Source of the DNA: Chaetoceros tenuissimus
Lineage: Eukaryota; Bacillariophyta; Thalassiosirophyceae; Chaetocerotales; Chaetocerotaceae
Direction of reading: 5' to 3'
Assembly: GCA_021927905.1 (NCBI GenBank)
Contig: BLLK01000038.1
Coordinates: 744,001 to 808,000 of the forward strand
DNA: 64,000 bases
Part shown: piece by piece, positions 53,025 to 61,800 of the stretch
Layout of the letters: each line of letters starts with the position of its first letter
Position numbering within the stretch: position 1 is the first letter of the stretch
The notes under the pieces: generated by a model
What the model was told of the DNA's origin: nothing
Seen by the model: only the letters and a program-made list of their open reading frames with translations
Database searches by the model: none
Translations under genes and position numbers: made by a program

Positions 53025-55910
53025 TTACTTTAGACCTACCTTCTTCTTCCGTCCCACATTACGAGGACGAAATGCGAGTACATTTGATGCTGCTGATTTC
53101 TCCTTTTGGGCACTGACAGTGGCACTAGACTTTTCCTCAATTTGTTCGGTGCTAGATTCCTTTCTTTTATCCTCTATACGTCCACTGCCCCCATCCTCCT
53201 GTTCCGACTTTTCTTTTTTCTTGATGCTACGTTTGGAGTGTTTCCCCTCTCCCTTTGGTTTGACACGATGAGTTCCCGGTGGAATTTTTCCAACAGCTGG
53301 CTGATGGGATCTTTCGACTATTACAAGTTTTTCGTGGAGTCCAATTTCGCCACTCAAGGCAATAGCCTTTTCAACAGATTCTCTTTCCTCAAATTGTATC
53401 AAACCAGCACATTTCGACTTGGCCAATTTACCATGACTTCGACCCTTCTCACGGAAGATGCGCGCATGTACAATAGCCCCACATCTTGCATGAAAGAGAT
53501 CATACAAATCACCGTCAATAGTCTCACTACTAAGGTTTGATATATGCACTGTGTACGGATGTGCAGGATAATCTATCTTTCCAATTTTTACGAAGTGCTC
53601 AGGTTTTGGTTTTATTGGCCAGATATGAACAACTTTCTTCGCGTCTTCCATTTTCGTGTCTTTTTCTTTATGCTGAAAGTCTTCCATTTTCTCAGAAGTA
53701 ATGGCTTCAGAGTCTGGTTTCTGAGTTTCTTCTAATTTTGCTCTTTTCGAAGCCTGTTCCTCAACATGCTCAACCTTATCATAGAGATCATCACACCCTT
53801 CCGCATCCCTCTTTCGTTTTCCATGTGAATCTTCTTGTCCGTGCTCCTCAATGACTTCATTTGGTAATTCCACGAAAGTGCTACTGTCATGGCCATTATC
53901 TATAAGTAGTGATAACTTCCTTTTCACCAACTTCGACGCTGTCGTGTAACTTGCATCAGACCCAAAAGATTTTTCAAAAGCCAAGAATTCTGTGCAAAGC
54001 TGCTTCAAAGCATGCTCGTAATCTAAGAATAGTGGAGTTTTTGGATCTTTATTATCCTTTTTTGTTGTGTTCAATGCTCTACAATACAAACTTCTAATGA
54101 ATCGAAACTTTGCAGAAACCATTCCTGGTGCCTCAACAAGTTTCTCATTGCTATCGTCTTCGTCGTCTTCATTTTTCATAACATATGATTTATTGGATAG
54201 ATAATGAATATAGTCTCTCCAAGCATTAGGATGAGGTGGATGGTGTATTCTGACTAACTTCTCGAAAGCTTGTACTGGTTCATCGTCATTGACTTCTTTC
54301 AGGAGAGGTGTCAAGATATGAGCTACAAAACTTGCTCGTTCTCTTTGAAGCATATATCTCCCTTCTGTCCACTCGGGAAACTTTTTCCTAAAGAAAGAAT
54401 CTGCAGCATCAAACATTTCTTTCAAGTCTTCTATCAGATCTTGGACGTCTTGCTCAATTTCTTCTTCCAGTGGTGATAAATACTTCTTCATTTCGATAGT
54501 CTCTCCCCTCCTTCGTCTTTTCTTTCCACCTACGCCTATTTCTTTTTCAATTCTTTCCTCTTCGTCGTATGCCATGGAAGATGTCCCTTTCGATACCAAC
54601 TCTAAAATCCTTTGCTTTACAATTTTGCATGCAGCAAGATAGATTTCAAGTTGCTGTTCTTTGGTAGCTAAAAATCCACCATCTAAAGCTTCTTGCACAA
54701 CTTGCATGACATCATCTGGATTAAAAACTTTGATTCCTGCTTTTGCAATTTCAACCGTGCTTTCCATTTTGACAGTAAATAAATATACAGAATATGGACA
54801 ATTTTTTACTGCACGCGATGAAACATCTTGATACTGCGTTAGAAATTGAGCTCGCTGTTGGACACTTGACGTTCCATTCGTACTATCTTGCTTGTTTTCA
54901 TGTAAAATGTACGATAAGTGCTTCAAATATTTTGACCATAGCACTTCGACAGTTGGACATTCTGATATAGCTCGCTCACATGTCGGAACTATCAAATCTG
55001 TAAATAATTGTATTAGATCCTGGATCGTATTCAATTCAGCTACGTCCTCCTCGGTCCTATCGGCTTGCGCAACCTTTTCCATCTTTTGAACTTGTTTCCG
55101 TAGATATTTCACGTGTTGAATCAATCCCTGCACATATTTCAAAAAAGCATTCGCTGAAGTTACCATACCACATCCCATAAGAACTGTACCTTGAATACCT
55201 CCTAACGCATTGACTACAGCACTCCAATCATATACTGTTTTTGCGTCATCAGTTCGATAATTCTCAAGTAAAAAATTAGATGAGGCAATGATTCCCTCTT
55301 GTCCCATTGCAATGGTGACATCTTCTTCAAAGCGAGTCAAAATTCCCATATGTTGACTCACAAATTTTCGACCATCTTCTATACTCGGATAAACATCTGA
55401 AGATACAGTCACCCCATTCTCCATACAAGTTTGTACTTCATTCATGATACTTTCATTTCCTAATAACAAAGAATTCGCCCGTTGTAGAAATATCTCTGTT
55501 GCTTTATGCGGAAAACACATGATACCGAGTTGATACAAGTAAAGCATCATATTCGGTTGAGAAGCGGAACAGGTTTGAATTCCCTTGGTAGCTTTCATTG
55601 CATTTGACCATATTTCCCAGAGAGTCTCATCATTTTCATCTTCAGCTTTGTAATGAACAGCAATGTCTAGATAATATATCCATAGTAGTACACAGCCTGG
55701 GAATTCATCGGTAGCATGTTGCATAACTTCTTTTGCGAGTGTGTGAGAAGGGTCTATTGTTGTGGAATCAATGGCATACTGTATCCAAAGCAAGGGAGTC
55801 ATGCTGCAGTGTTCTGAAAGGGTTGCATAATGTTCCAGAGCTGCTGTTGGCGATTCTTGAGCATGAGCACTGATGATAGAGTTCAGGATATCTGTATAGG
55901 AGTAAGACAT
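53025..55910 (-). CDS. SART3/Prp24-like splicing factor (HAT repeats plus RRM)
   Basis: 961 aa, single exon. The N-terminal about 620 residues are helical repeats with HAT-type spacing, such as ILNSIISAHAQESPTAALEH, CVLLWIYYLDIAVHY and NAWRDYIHYLSNKSY. A basic, acidic-patch linker (KKRRRRGET and later HGKRKRDAEG) follows. One RRM is at about residues 783-875 (YTVHISNLSSETIDGDLYDL, GLIQFEERESVEKAI). The C-terminus is Lys-rich, ending RPRNVGRKKKVGLK. SART3 and yeast Prp24 anneal U4 and U6 snRNAs and recycle the tri-snRNP. HAT repeats plus C-terminal RRM plus basic tail fits, though human SART3 has two RRMs. A basic tail might bind Lsm proteins as in Prp24. Nuclear. Confidence 0.8.
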   Translation of the reverse strand: MSYSYTDILNSIISAHAQESPTAALEHYATLSEHCSMTPLLWIQYAIDSTTIDPSHTLAKEVMQHATDEFPGCVLLWIYYLDIAVHYKAEDENDETLWEIWSNAMKATKGIQTCSASQPNMMLYLYQLGIMCFPHKATEIFLQRANSLLLGNESIMNEVQTCMENGVTVSSDVYPSIEDGRKFVSQHMGILTRFEEDVTIAMGQEGIIASSNFLLENYRTDDAKTVYDWSAVVNALGGIQGTVLMGCGMVTSANAFLKYVQGLIQHVKYLRKQVQKMEKVAQADRTEEDVAELNTIQDLIQLFTDLIVPTCERAISECPTVEVLWSKYLKHLSYILHENKQDSTNGTSSVQQRAQFLTQYQDVSSRAVKNCPYSVYLFTVKMESTVEIAKAGIKVFNPDDVMQVVQEALDGGFLATKEQQLEIYLAACKIVKQRILELVSKGTSSMAYDEEERIEKEIGVGGKKRRRRGETIEMKKYLSPLEEEIEQDVQDLIEDLKEMFDAADSFFRKKFPEWTEGRYMLQRERASFVAHILTPLLKEVNDDEPVQAFEKLVRIHHPPHPNAWRDYIHYLSNKSYVMKNEDDEDDSNEKLVEAPGMVSAKFRFIRSLYCRALNTTKKDNKDPKTPLFLDYEHALKQLCTEFLAFEKSFGSDASYTTASKLVKRKLSLLIDNGHDSSTFVELPNEVIEEHGQEDSHGKRKRDAEGCDDLYDKVEHVEEQASKRAKLEETQKPDSEAITSEKMEDFQHKEKDTKMEDAKKVVHIWPIKPKPEHFVKIGKIDYPAHPYTVHISNLSSETIDGDLYDLFHARCGAIVHARIFREKGRSHGKLAKSKCAGLIQFEERESVEKAIALSGEIGLHEKLVIVERSHQPAVGKIPPGTHRVKPKGEGKHSKRSIKKKEKSEQEDGGSGRIEDKRKESSTEQIEEKSSATVSAQKEKSAASNVLAFRPRNVGRKKKVGLK

Positions 55911-56462
55911 GTTGCTGAAATTTCAACTACTTCTTTCTAAGTAGTTATTATTGTACCTTACGTTGTTATGAAGTTTGATGTTTGAATATCTGATCTTCTG
56001 TCTTCTATTTTTAGGTGTTGGATTGATAGGATGCGATTTAGATCCTTCTGAACACTCCTCCGACCTTTCGCTTCTCTTTTGTTTTTGGCTTTGAGAAACC
56101 TCCCCCCTTTCGCAAGTAGGCTTTGAGAAACCTCCCCCCTTTCGCAAGTAGGCTTTGAGAAACCTCCCCCCTTTCGCAAGTAGGCTTTGAGAAACCTCCC
56201 CCCTTTCGCTTCTCTTTTGTTTTTGGCTTTTGTTTGGCTTTTCTTGCTTTTTGCCTTTTGCCTTCATTCTTTACTCTTTACTCTTTACAGCAACACCTCT
56301 TTACCATTCCTTCATTTCATTACGAAGATTCTTGAATCATCATTCATTAGGTAGTCCTTATAAGATTCCGAGCACCTAATGTGACCAGATAAGCCGATAG
56401 GAAACGATTGTATGATCCCCAGGAAACGCTACGGAAAATAAGAAGAGGCTTGCGACTTGCTC
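55911..56462. other. Divergent intergenic region with minisatellite
   Basis: About 550 bp between the SART3-like and coiled-coil gene start codons. It includes a 32-bp minisatellite (56066-56228) and CT-rich runs (TTTGCCTTTTGCC, CTTTACTCTTTAC). A minus-strand ORF across the repeat is an accident of its composition. Confidence 0.6.
56066..56228. repeat. 32-bp minisatellite, about four units
   Basis: The unit is GGCTTTGAGAAACCTCCCCC followed by CTTTCGCAAGTA. It starts at 56087, 56119, 56151 and 56183; the first three are perfect and the fourth ends differently. The array is bordered on both sides by the same sequence, CTTTCGCTTCTCTTTTG (56066 and 56203), which suggests the array grew inside a duplicated segment. 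The C-run on one strand is unusual for this AT-rich region. Confidence 0.95.
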
Positions 56463-56804
56463 ATGTCTTCCAAATCTGATCCCAACGAAGAAAATAATTC
56501 GACATACAAAGGACCAATTTCAATTACTAATCCAAAGGAAGAAAATATTGTCGATGTCATTCAAAACATGCTAACGGAAAGAAATGATCTCATTCGCAAT
56601 CAGTTACTTGTAGTAGATGATATGATACGAAATCCGACAACTGAAAATGTTGGACCTGAAGATGAGGGCATTGTGAAAAGGATATTGAAACGTGATGGAA
56701 ATATTCAAGAACTGTTGAAGATGTCAAAGGATATGGATGAACTGAGGCGTGATTTAAAAAGACAACGGAAACAAATGGAACAAGAATTGAAAGAATTGCG
56801 ATAG
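56463..56804 (+). CDS. Small helical protein, hypothetical
   Basis: 113 aa from the ATG at 56463; an upstream TTG in frame is not a credible start. Mostly polar and strongly helical, with a C-terminal coiled coil (DMDELRRDLKRQRKQMEQEL). A middle segment (VIQNMLTERNDLIRNQLLVV) is also helical. No domain, signal or membrane part. The coiled-coil end suggests an oligomerising or adaptor protein. Real coding status is plausible but not certain, given its short length. Confidence 0.55.
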   Translation: MSSKSDPNEENNSTYKGPISITNPKEENIVDVIQNMLTERNDLIRNQLLVVDDMIRNPTTENVGPEDEGIVKRILKRDGNIQELLKMSKDMDELRRDLKRQRKQMEQELKELR

Positions 56805-57100
56805 CCATTTTGGAAGATTCTTACATGATATGAACGTACAGCAACACTATTGTTCTGTACCTTGTTTCGATGCTAGAAATAGTATTGCTCGATGTATAGA
56901 GTTCTTGATATATTGACGCATGAGCGTACATTTTTATTGCCTTGATTGCTGAGGTGCAGATGATTGCTTCTAACATATCTCATGAAGTAGCATCGGATTC
57001 AGCGTACATAATATATCAAGCAAGTGGGAGCATCTTGAAGCATAGAAGAAAACATGATGGAAGAAGAAACGCATCATTATTTCAGGTATATAAACTAATT

Positions 57101-58615
57101 TTAGGCCTTTAATTTTTTGCTAGGAGGTTCTTCGTCCTCGTCGTCATTCTCATTTGATACAATAGCTCCAAACTCTTGAACTTGTTCCACTTCTTTTACC
57201 CCTTCTGGAAGACGGAAACTGACACAATACATGTTTTTCTTAGGTGATACATTTCTTACTTCGTGAACATAAACCTCGTCCTTGTCCATGTCTAGTTCAC
57301 ATCCTAAATTACGACCGCACCTTTTCACAGCCTCTTCTTCTCCTCCTACTTTTGCAGCGAAGCAATGTACGTGGACCATGGGTCTATGGTTGTAGTCTCC
57401 TTTCCATCCTCGAAACACATTCAAAAATTCTGGTGCAATAGCTGGTAAATTCATAAGGACATGATCGTACTTAATGCCATCTTCGTCGAGCTTTCGTAGA
57501 AAATATCTGCCATCCATGTTGTATGTATGAAGTGCTACCTTCTTTCCATGGTTGCACTTGTTCAATTTGGAATTGATCTCAAGGTACTTGTATGACTCTG
57601 GGTTCAAGTCATTTGCATATACTTCGACATGATCAAACTGACTTGTCAAAGGAACAGCAAACGGACCAATCCCCGCACAAGCATCGGCAACAATAATTTT
57701 CTCTTGTGATGAAGAAGATGACTCCTTCATATCTTGGTCAGAATCTTTATCCTTTGCTGCTTTCTTCAATTCTCGTTTCTTCATATTTGTCGGCCTTTCC
57801 TTTCCTGCAATCGTGTGAACTATTCTACGATGTTCGAATTGCAATCTACTATTCCAATATACCTTTTCGAAATCTAATTGAAATTTACACCCATCCTCTT
57901 TTACTTCCACGAGCAGATTCAAATCAATACCATCTTTCTTCTTTTCAGATGTTTCCTTCCTTGGTTTACGATCGTCAGCCAAAATCTCCATGGGAAAGGT
58001 ACGAAATTCATTCTGTATTGTCCCTGTCTTATTCACAACAACCTGGATTCCCTTATTTTTATCCAAAATTGCTCTTCCTATAATATATTTGTAAGGGTTG
58101 TACTCTTCTCGTAAAGTGATGTGGGCCAAATGTCCAATCACTTCAAAGGACGAAGGAATCTCGGTAAAATGTTCTTTTGGCAATAATTTTGATAAAACTT
58201 CTTCCACGGTAAAGTGATCATATCCAATCACTACATCATGCGAGGATTTACGGACAGTTGCAAGATCTTGATTTGTGTCATTGAATAATTTTTCAATCGC
58301 TGGATGTTGAAATATCTTTTCTCCTGGGTATTCTGAATTGGAATTCGTAAGGACTACTTTTCGTTCTGTTTTTGGATCGATGGAAGCGTCACTGTGTGCA
58401 ACTTCTGGTGAAAGTGCGTAAATGTCTCTCATTTTTGGTCTATTCATGAGTATCTTTTTTAAATCGGCACGGATAGACGATGTGAGTTTCGCTGGTATGA
58501 TGATTGCAGGATGTGTAATGGTTGTAGATATGAGTGGCTTGCACAAGTCTAAATGAGATACTGGATAGACATAGTCCTCATCTTTTGGGATTGGTATTGG
58601 AATAGAAATTGTCAT
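57101..58615 (-). CDS. TRM5: tRNA (guanine37-N1)-methyltransferase (TRM5)
   Basis: 504 aa, single exon. It methylates N1 of G37 next to the anticodon, preventing frameshifting. SAM-binding motif I is DACAGIGPFAVPL (near residue 310). YANDLNPESYKYLEINSKLN follows, then the NLPAIAPEF catalytic-site motif near 390 (family NLPA). FFLRKL-like MDGRYFLRKLDEDG and the C-terminal YCVSFRLPE complete the Trm5 Rossmann domain. The N-terminal half, with VIGHLAHITLREEYNPYKY, is the D1/D2 region that recognises tRNA. An acidic insertion (KDSDQDMKESSSSSQE) is a low-complexity linker. No clear presequence, so cytosolic or nuclear. Confidence 0.95.
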   Translation of the reverse strand: MTISIPIPIPKDEDYVYPVSHLDLCKPLISTTITHPAIIIPAKLTSSIRADLKKILMNRPKMRDIYALSPEVAHSDASIDPKTERKVVLTNSNSEYPGEKIFQHPAIEKLFNDTNQDLATVRKSSHDVVIGYDHFTVEEVLSKLLPKEHFTEIPSSFEVIGHLAHITLREEYNPYKYIIGRAILDKNKGIQVVVNKTGTIQNEFRTFPMEILADDRKPRKETSEKKKDGIDLNLLVEVKEDGCKFQLDFEKVYWNSRLQFEHRRIVHTIAGKERPTNMKKRELKKAAKDKDSDQDMKESSSSSQEKIIVADACAGIGPFAVPLTSQFDHVEVYANDLNPESYKYLEINSKLNKCNHGKKVALHTYNMDGRYFLRKLDEDGIKYDHVLMNLPAIAPEFLNVFRGWKGDYNHRPMVHVHCFAAKVGGEEEAVKRCGRNLGCELDMDKDEVYVHEVRNVSPKKNMYCVSFRLPEGVKEVEQVQEFGAIVSNENDDEDEEPPSKKLKA

Positions 58616-58919
58616 GGTGAAGTGAACAAGTGCTTTTTACGACAAGCTTTTAGCAACTTCAGTGCATCAAGAAAAAAGCAAATTTGGATGTTGGATGTAG
58701 GATACACATGAACATTCAACATGGGCCTAAAAATCAATGGTGAGGGAGATTACAGTTATATCAACGTTATTCTGGAGCCTGGTGCGTAGGCCTTTTTTGC
58801 CTTTTTCCAATCGCGTCACGGCCAGCAGCCAGCAAGAAAGAATAATAAATGGAATTAGTCAATTACATTCATTCATGTACTGCATACTTTTGTGATCTAG
58901 TTAGTCTATTTACTTTGAA
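58616..58919. other. Divergent intergenic region
   Basis: About 300 bp between TRM5 and the MerC-like gene. It contains a G+C-rich stretch GCGTCACGGCCAGCAGCC near 58814. Nothing else recognised. Confidence 0.4.
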
Positions 58920-59792
58920 ATGAGGTTTTGCAGAATCAATACTTTTCTAGTGTCCTGCATTGTTCTCATCATGACAAGCCACATGTGCTCAGCTTTTACT
59001 TCTCAAGTCTCGTCTAGGAAAGTGACTCATTTGCACATGAACATACCGTCACCATTTAGAAATTCTCTTTTGAAAAGAAGATCGGTGCACAAACCAGCAG
59101 GTTCAAAGAAGAGTTTATTTCAATCATCTTTATTTTCATCCAAAACAGACGTGTTTTCACTAGAAGAAGAAAACAAGACAAAGAATGTAGCATTTGAACG
59201 TCTACTCAAAATATCCAACATTGCTTCACTCCTATGTGTCATTGACTGCACAGTTCTTCCATTAGTCACGATATTACTGCCGCTACTAGGTCTATCAGCA
59301 TCGGCATCTACAGCTGCGTGGTTACATGAGTTGGGACACCAAGTTGCATTGTATTTTGTGCTTCCGGTAGGGGGCTTAGCTACAACTACTAATTTCATCA
59401 ACCACAAGAAGAAATCATTGTTGGCGCTCTCTTTAGTTGGGTTATCATGTGTCTACATGGCGAATGCGCATGGAGGTCCTATTCTATCAATGCTGCCTCA
59501 TAAACTTGCTCATGATTTACATTGTGGAACAATTTTGCATCGAACAACCAATATCTTGGGATGTGCTTGTTTGTTATCGAGTAATTATCTAGGAAAGAGA
59601 GTTGAAGGTGGAGGATGCAAAGATAAAAACTGCAATATCGATCATGGTAGCAGCAATAGAATATCTGCCAACATGTTTCAAAATACTGAATCATTCAAGG
59701 ATATAGAACAAGGATGCGGCTGTGATCCTGACCGAGTTGTAGTTTGGGAAAGATCCAATAGTGCTGATGGCAAAATTAGAGTTACAAGATAG
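58920..59792 (+). CDS. MerC-like membrane protein with plastid-type presequence
   Basis: 290 aa. The N-terminus has a signal peptide (TFLVSCIVLIMTSHMCSAFT) ending in CSAF, like the ASAF plastid motif, then a Ser/Lys-rich transit-like stretch. The MerC-type domain follows at about residues 98-230. ASLLCVIDCTVLPLVTILLP matches MerC's LCxxHC...LP pattern but with Asp in place of His. WLHELGHQVALYFVLPVGG is next, then further helices and CLLSSNYLG. A Cys-rich end (GGGCKDKNCNIDHGS, GCGCDPD) could bind metal. Bacterial MerC moves Hg(II) across the inner membrane; in algae MerC-like proteins are poorly studied and may carry other metals. Plastid envelope location is inferred. Confidence 0.75.
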   Translation: MRFCRINTFLVSCIVLIMTSHMCSAFTSQVSSRKVTHLHMNIPSPFRNSLLKRRSVHKPAGSKKSLFQSSLFSSKTDVFSLEEENKTKNVAFERLLKISNIASLLCVIDCTVLPLVTILLPLLGLSASASTAAWLHELGHQVALYFVLPVGGLATTTNFINHKKKSLLALSLVGLSCVYMANAHGGPILSMLPHKLAHDLHCGTILHRTTNILGCACLLSSNYLGKRVEGGGCKDKNCNIDHGSSNRISANMFQNTESFKDIEQGCGCDPDRVVVWERSNSADGKIRVTR

Positions 59793-59952
59793 TGTAAATC
59801 TATAGAATATTTCATTTATGTTACTTGCTTAGGGGCATCATATGCCATACATACTTTTGGAGAAGAAAGAAGAAGTGTAAAACTTAAAATTGTATTATGT
59901 TCATGTTCGTCATTGTTTTATTTTCATGATAATAGGTTCTGAGGTTTTATCG

Positions 59953-59960
59953 TGACGTCA
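59953..59960. promoter_or_regulatory. CRE palindrome TGACGTCA upstream of glycine cleavage T protein
   Basis: Perfect TGACGTCA, 148 bp before the T-protein start codon, in the 315-bp gap after the MerC-like gene. Nearby GATGTTCTGATGTTTGATGTTC is a short repeat. In diatoms this core is a known CO2/cAMP-responsive bZIP target. Role here is inferred. Confidence 0.5.
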
Positions 59961-60107
59961 CCCTCACTTTTTGATGTTCTGATGTTTGATGTTCGCATAG
60001 GTTCACATCCACAATAATGATGGGTAATGAATGAAATAAGATATCTTTCTTTATCATACTTTTGCCTATTTACAGAACGAAGAGTACAATAATCACATAT
60101 ACACAAC

Positions 60108-61418
60108 ATGATTAGCCTTCAGTCAAGGAACTTATTGCAGAGACTTGCAAAGAATGTAGGAAAGCGCTCCATGGCGACATCAAGTGAGCCACTTGTGAAG
60201 ACTGCATTGTATGACATGCATGTCGAACTAGGAGGTGATATGGTACCATTTGCGGGCTATGAACTACCAGTACTATACAAAGGAGAAAACGGAGGAGTAA
60301 TGAAGGAGCATCTTTGGTGCCGTGAAGAAGGAAAAGCTTCTCTCTTTGATGTTTCTCACATGGGACAAGTAAGTTTGTTTCTGTCTAGTCTTTATGTTTC
60401 ATTTCGTCGTTCTCTTTCTCATTGTAAATAATTACTTTCGTAGATTCGTTGGTATGGAAAAGACCGTGCTGAATTTCTTGAAAAGATCGTTGTAGGAGAT
60501 ATCAAAGGACTTGCATCTGGATCAGGGTGTCTTTCTCTCATTACAAATGCAAATGGAGGAATTATTGATGATACAGTGATTACAAACGCTGGAGATTTTA
60601 TTTACATGGTTGTCAATGGAGCTACCAAATTCGGAGATATGGCTCATTTTAAAGAGCAGATGGAATTGTTTGATGGTGATGTATCGATGGAATATCTTGA
60701 AGATTCTATGCAGCTTCTTGCACTTCAAGGTCCTGGAGCAGCAGAGGCTGTTGCAAAAATTTTACCAGACGGATTTGATCTTGTAAATATGGCATTCATG
60801 ACTGGTGTTGATACAACCATTGATGGAGTTGAAGGTTGCCGTATTACAAGATGTGGATATACTGGTGAAGATGGCTTTGAGTTGGCAATGCCTGCAGAAT
60901 ATGCTGTCTCCATTGCATCGAAATTATTGGAAGATCCAATTGTAAACCCTACTGGACTTGGTGCGCGTGACTCTCTTCGTCTTGAGGCTGGACTTTGTTT
61001 GTACGGAAATGATATCGATGGAACAACTACTCCTATTGATGGAGCACTTGGCTGGACAATAGGGCCTCCAAAGTCTCGCCGTCGTTTGGAAGGAGGATTC
61101 GTTGGTGCGGAACATATTCTTACCCCAGAAGGCAAATTCAAAAAGTCAGCAAAGAAGAGAGTAGGAATTATGGGAATGAAGGCTCCAGCTAGAAGTCACA
61201 CTGAAATTTACGATGCTAGTGGTGAAAAGCTAATTGGAGAAGTCACATCAGGTACTTACAGTCCATGCCTAAAGAGACCTATTGCAATGGGATATGTCGA
61301 GACAGGAATGCACAAACCAGGAACTGAAATTGTTTTAAAGATTCGTAACAAGATGGTAAATGCTGAAGTTACAAAGATGCCATTTGTAGAATGTCGTTAC
61401 TACAGAGTACCAGAGTAA
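60108..61418 (+). CDS. gcvT: Aminomethyltransferase, glycine cleavage system T protein, two exons
   Basis: Exons 60108-60368 and 60444-61418; 411 aa. In mitochondria it transfers the methylene group from the aminomethyl-lipoyl H protein to tetrahydrofolate, releasing ammonia; central to photorespiration in algae. N-terminal presequence of basic/Ser/Leu type (SLQSRNLLQRLAKNVGKRS). Conserved blocks: HVELGGDMVPFAGYELPV, SLFDVSHMGQ (exon junction follows), LALQGPGA, TRCGYTGEDGFEL, GLGARDSLRLEAGLCLYGND, TTPIDGALGWTIG, VTSGTYSPCLKRPIAMGYV. The folate-binding Asp lies in the conserved region around DDTV. Both halves are typical; function confident. A CRE palindrome lies upstream. Confidence 0.96.
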
Positions 61419-61800
61419 GATGTTGAATTATGAACACAATATTTACTCATAGTCCTTGTGACTTGAAAGGAATGAAATCTGAAATTGCTCAAGCATGCGC
61501 CATTTTTATTATTTTAAAAAATTCTGTTTCTAATTAAAGTATCTATATTAGTACTCATGATATTACACATGCATCCTTTTCAACATTTTATTGTAATATT
61601 TTTTTAAATATGCAAAAAGAGAGAAATAATGATGATGGTAGCTAGTACGTACAGGGTGATGCACGACCAAAAAGTATCTTTTTTTACGATCTAGACTACT
61701 CGTAAACGATCTAACTTTTCCCACTGCTTCCCAAACCGACAGACCCACAAAACAGACAACAGAAATTGAATAGCAGTGAAAAGAATATATGTCACACCTC
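61419..61800. other. Intergenic region
   Basis: About 380 bp between two plus-strand genes. AT-rich with poly-T runs near 61600 and 61680. The minus-strand ORF 61802-61563 has no support. Confidence 0.4.

Noticed and set aside
55923-56267. 114-aa ORF through the minisatellite
   Set aside because: Its sequence is just the 32-bp repeat read in frame; no protein-like conservation.
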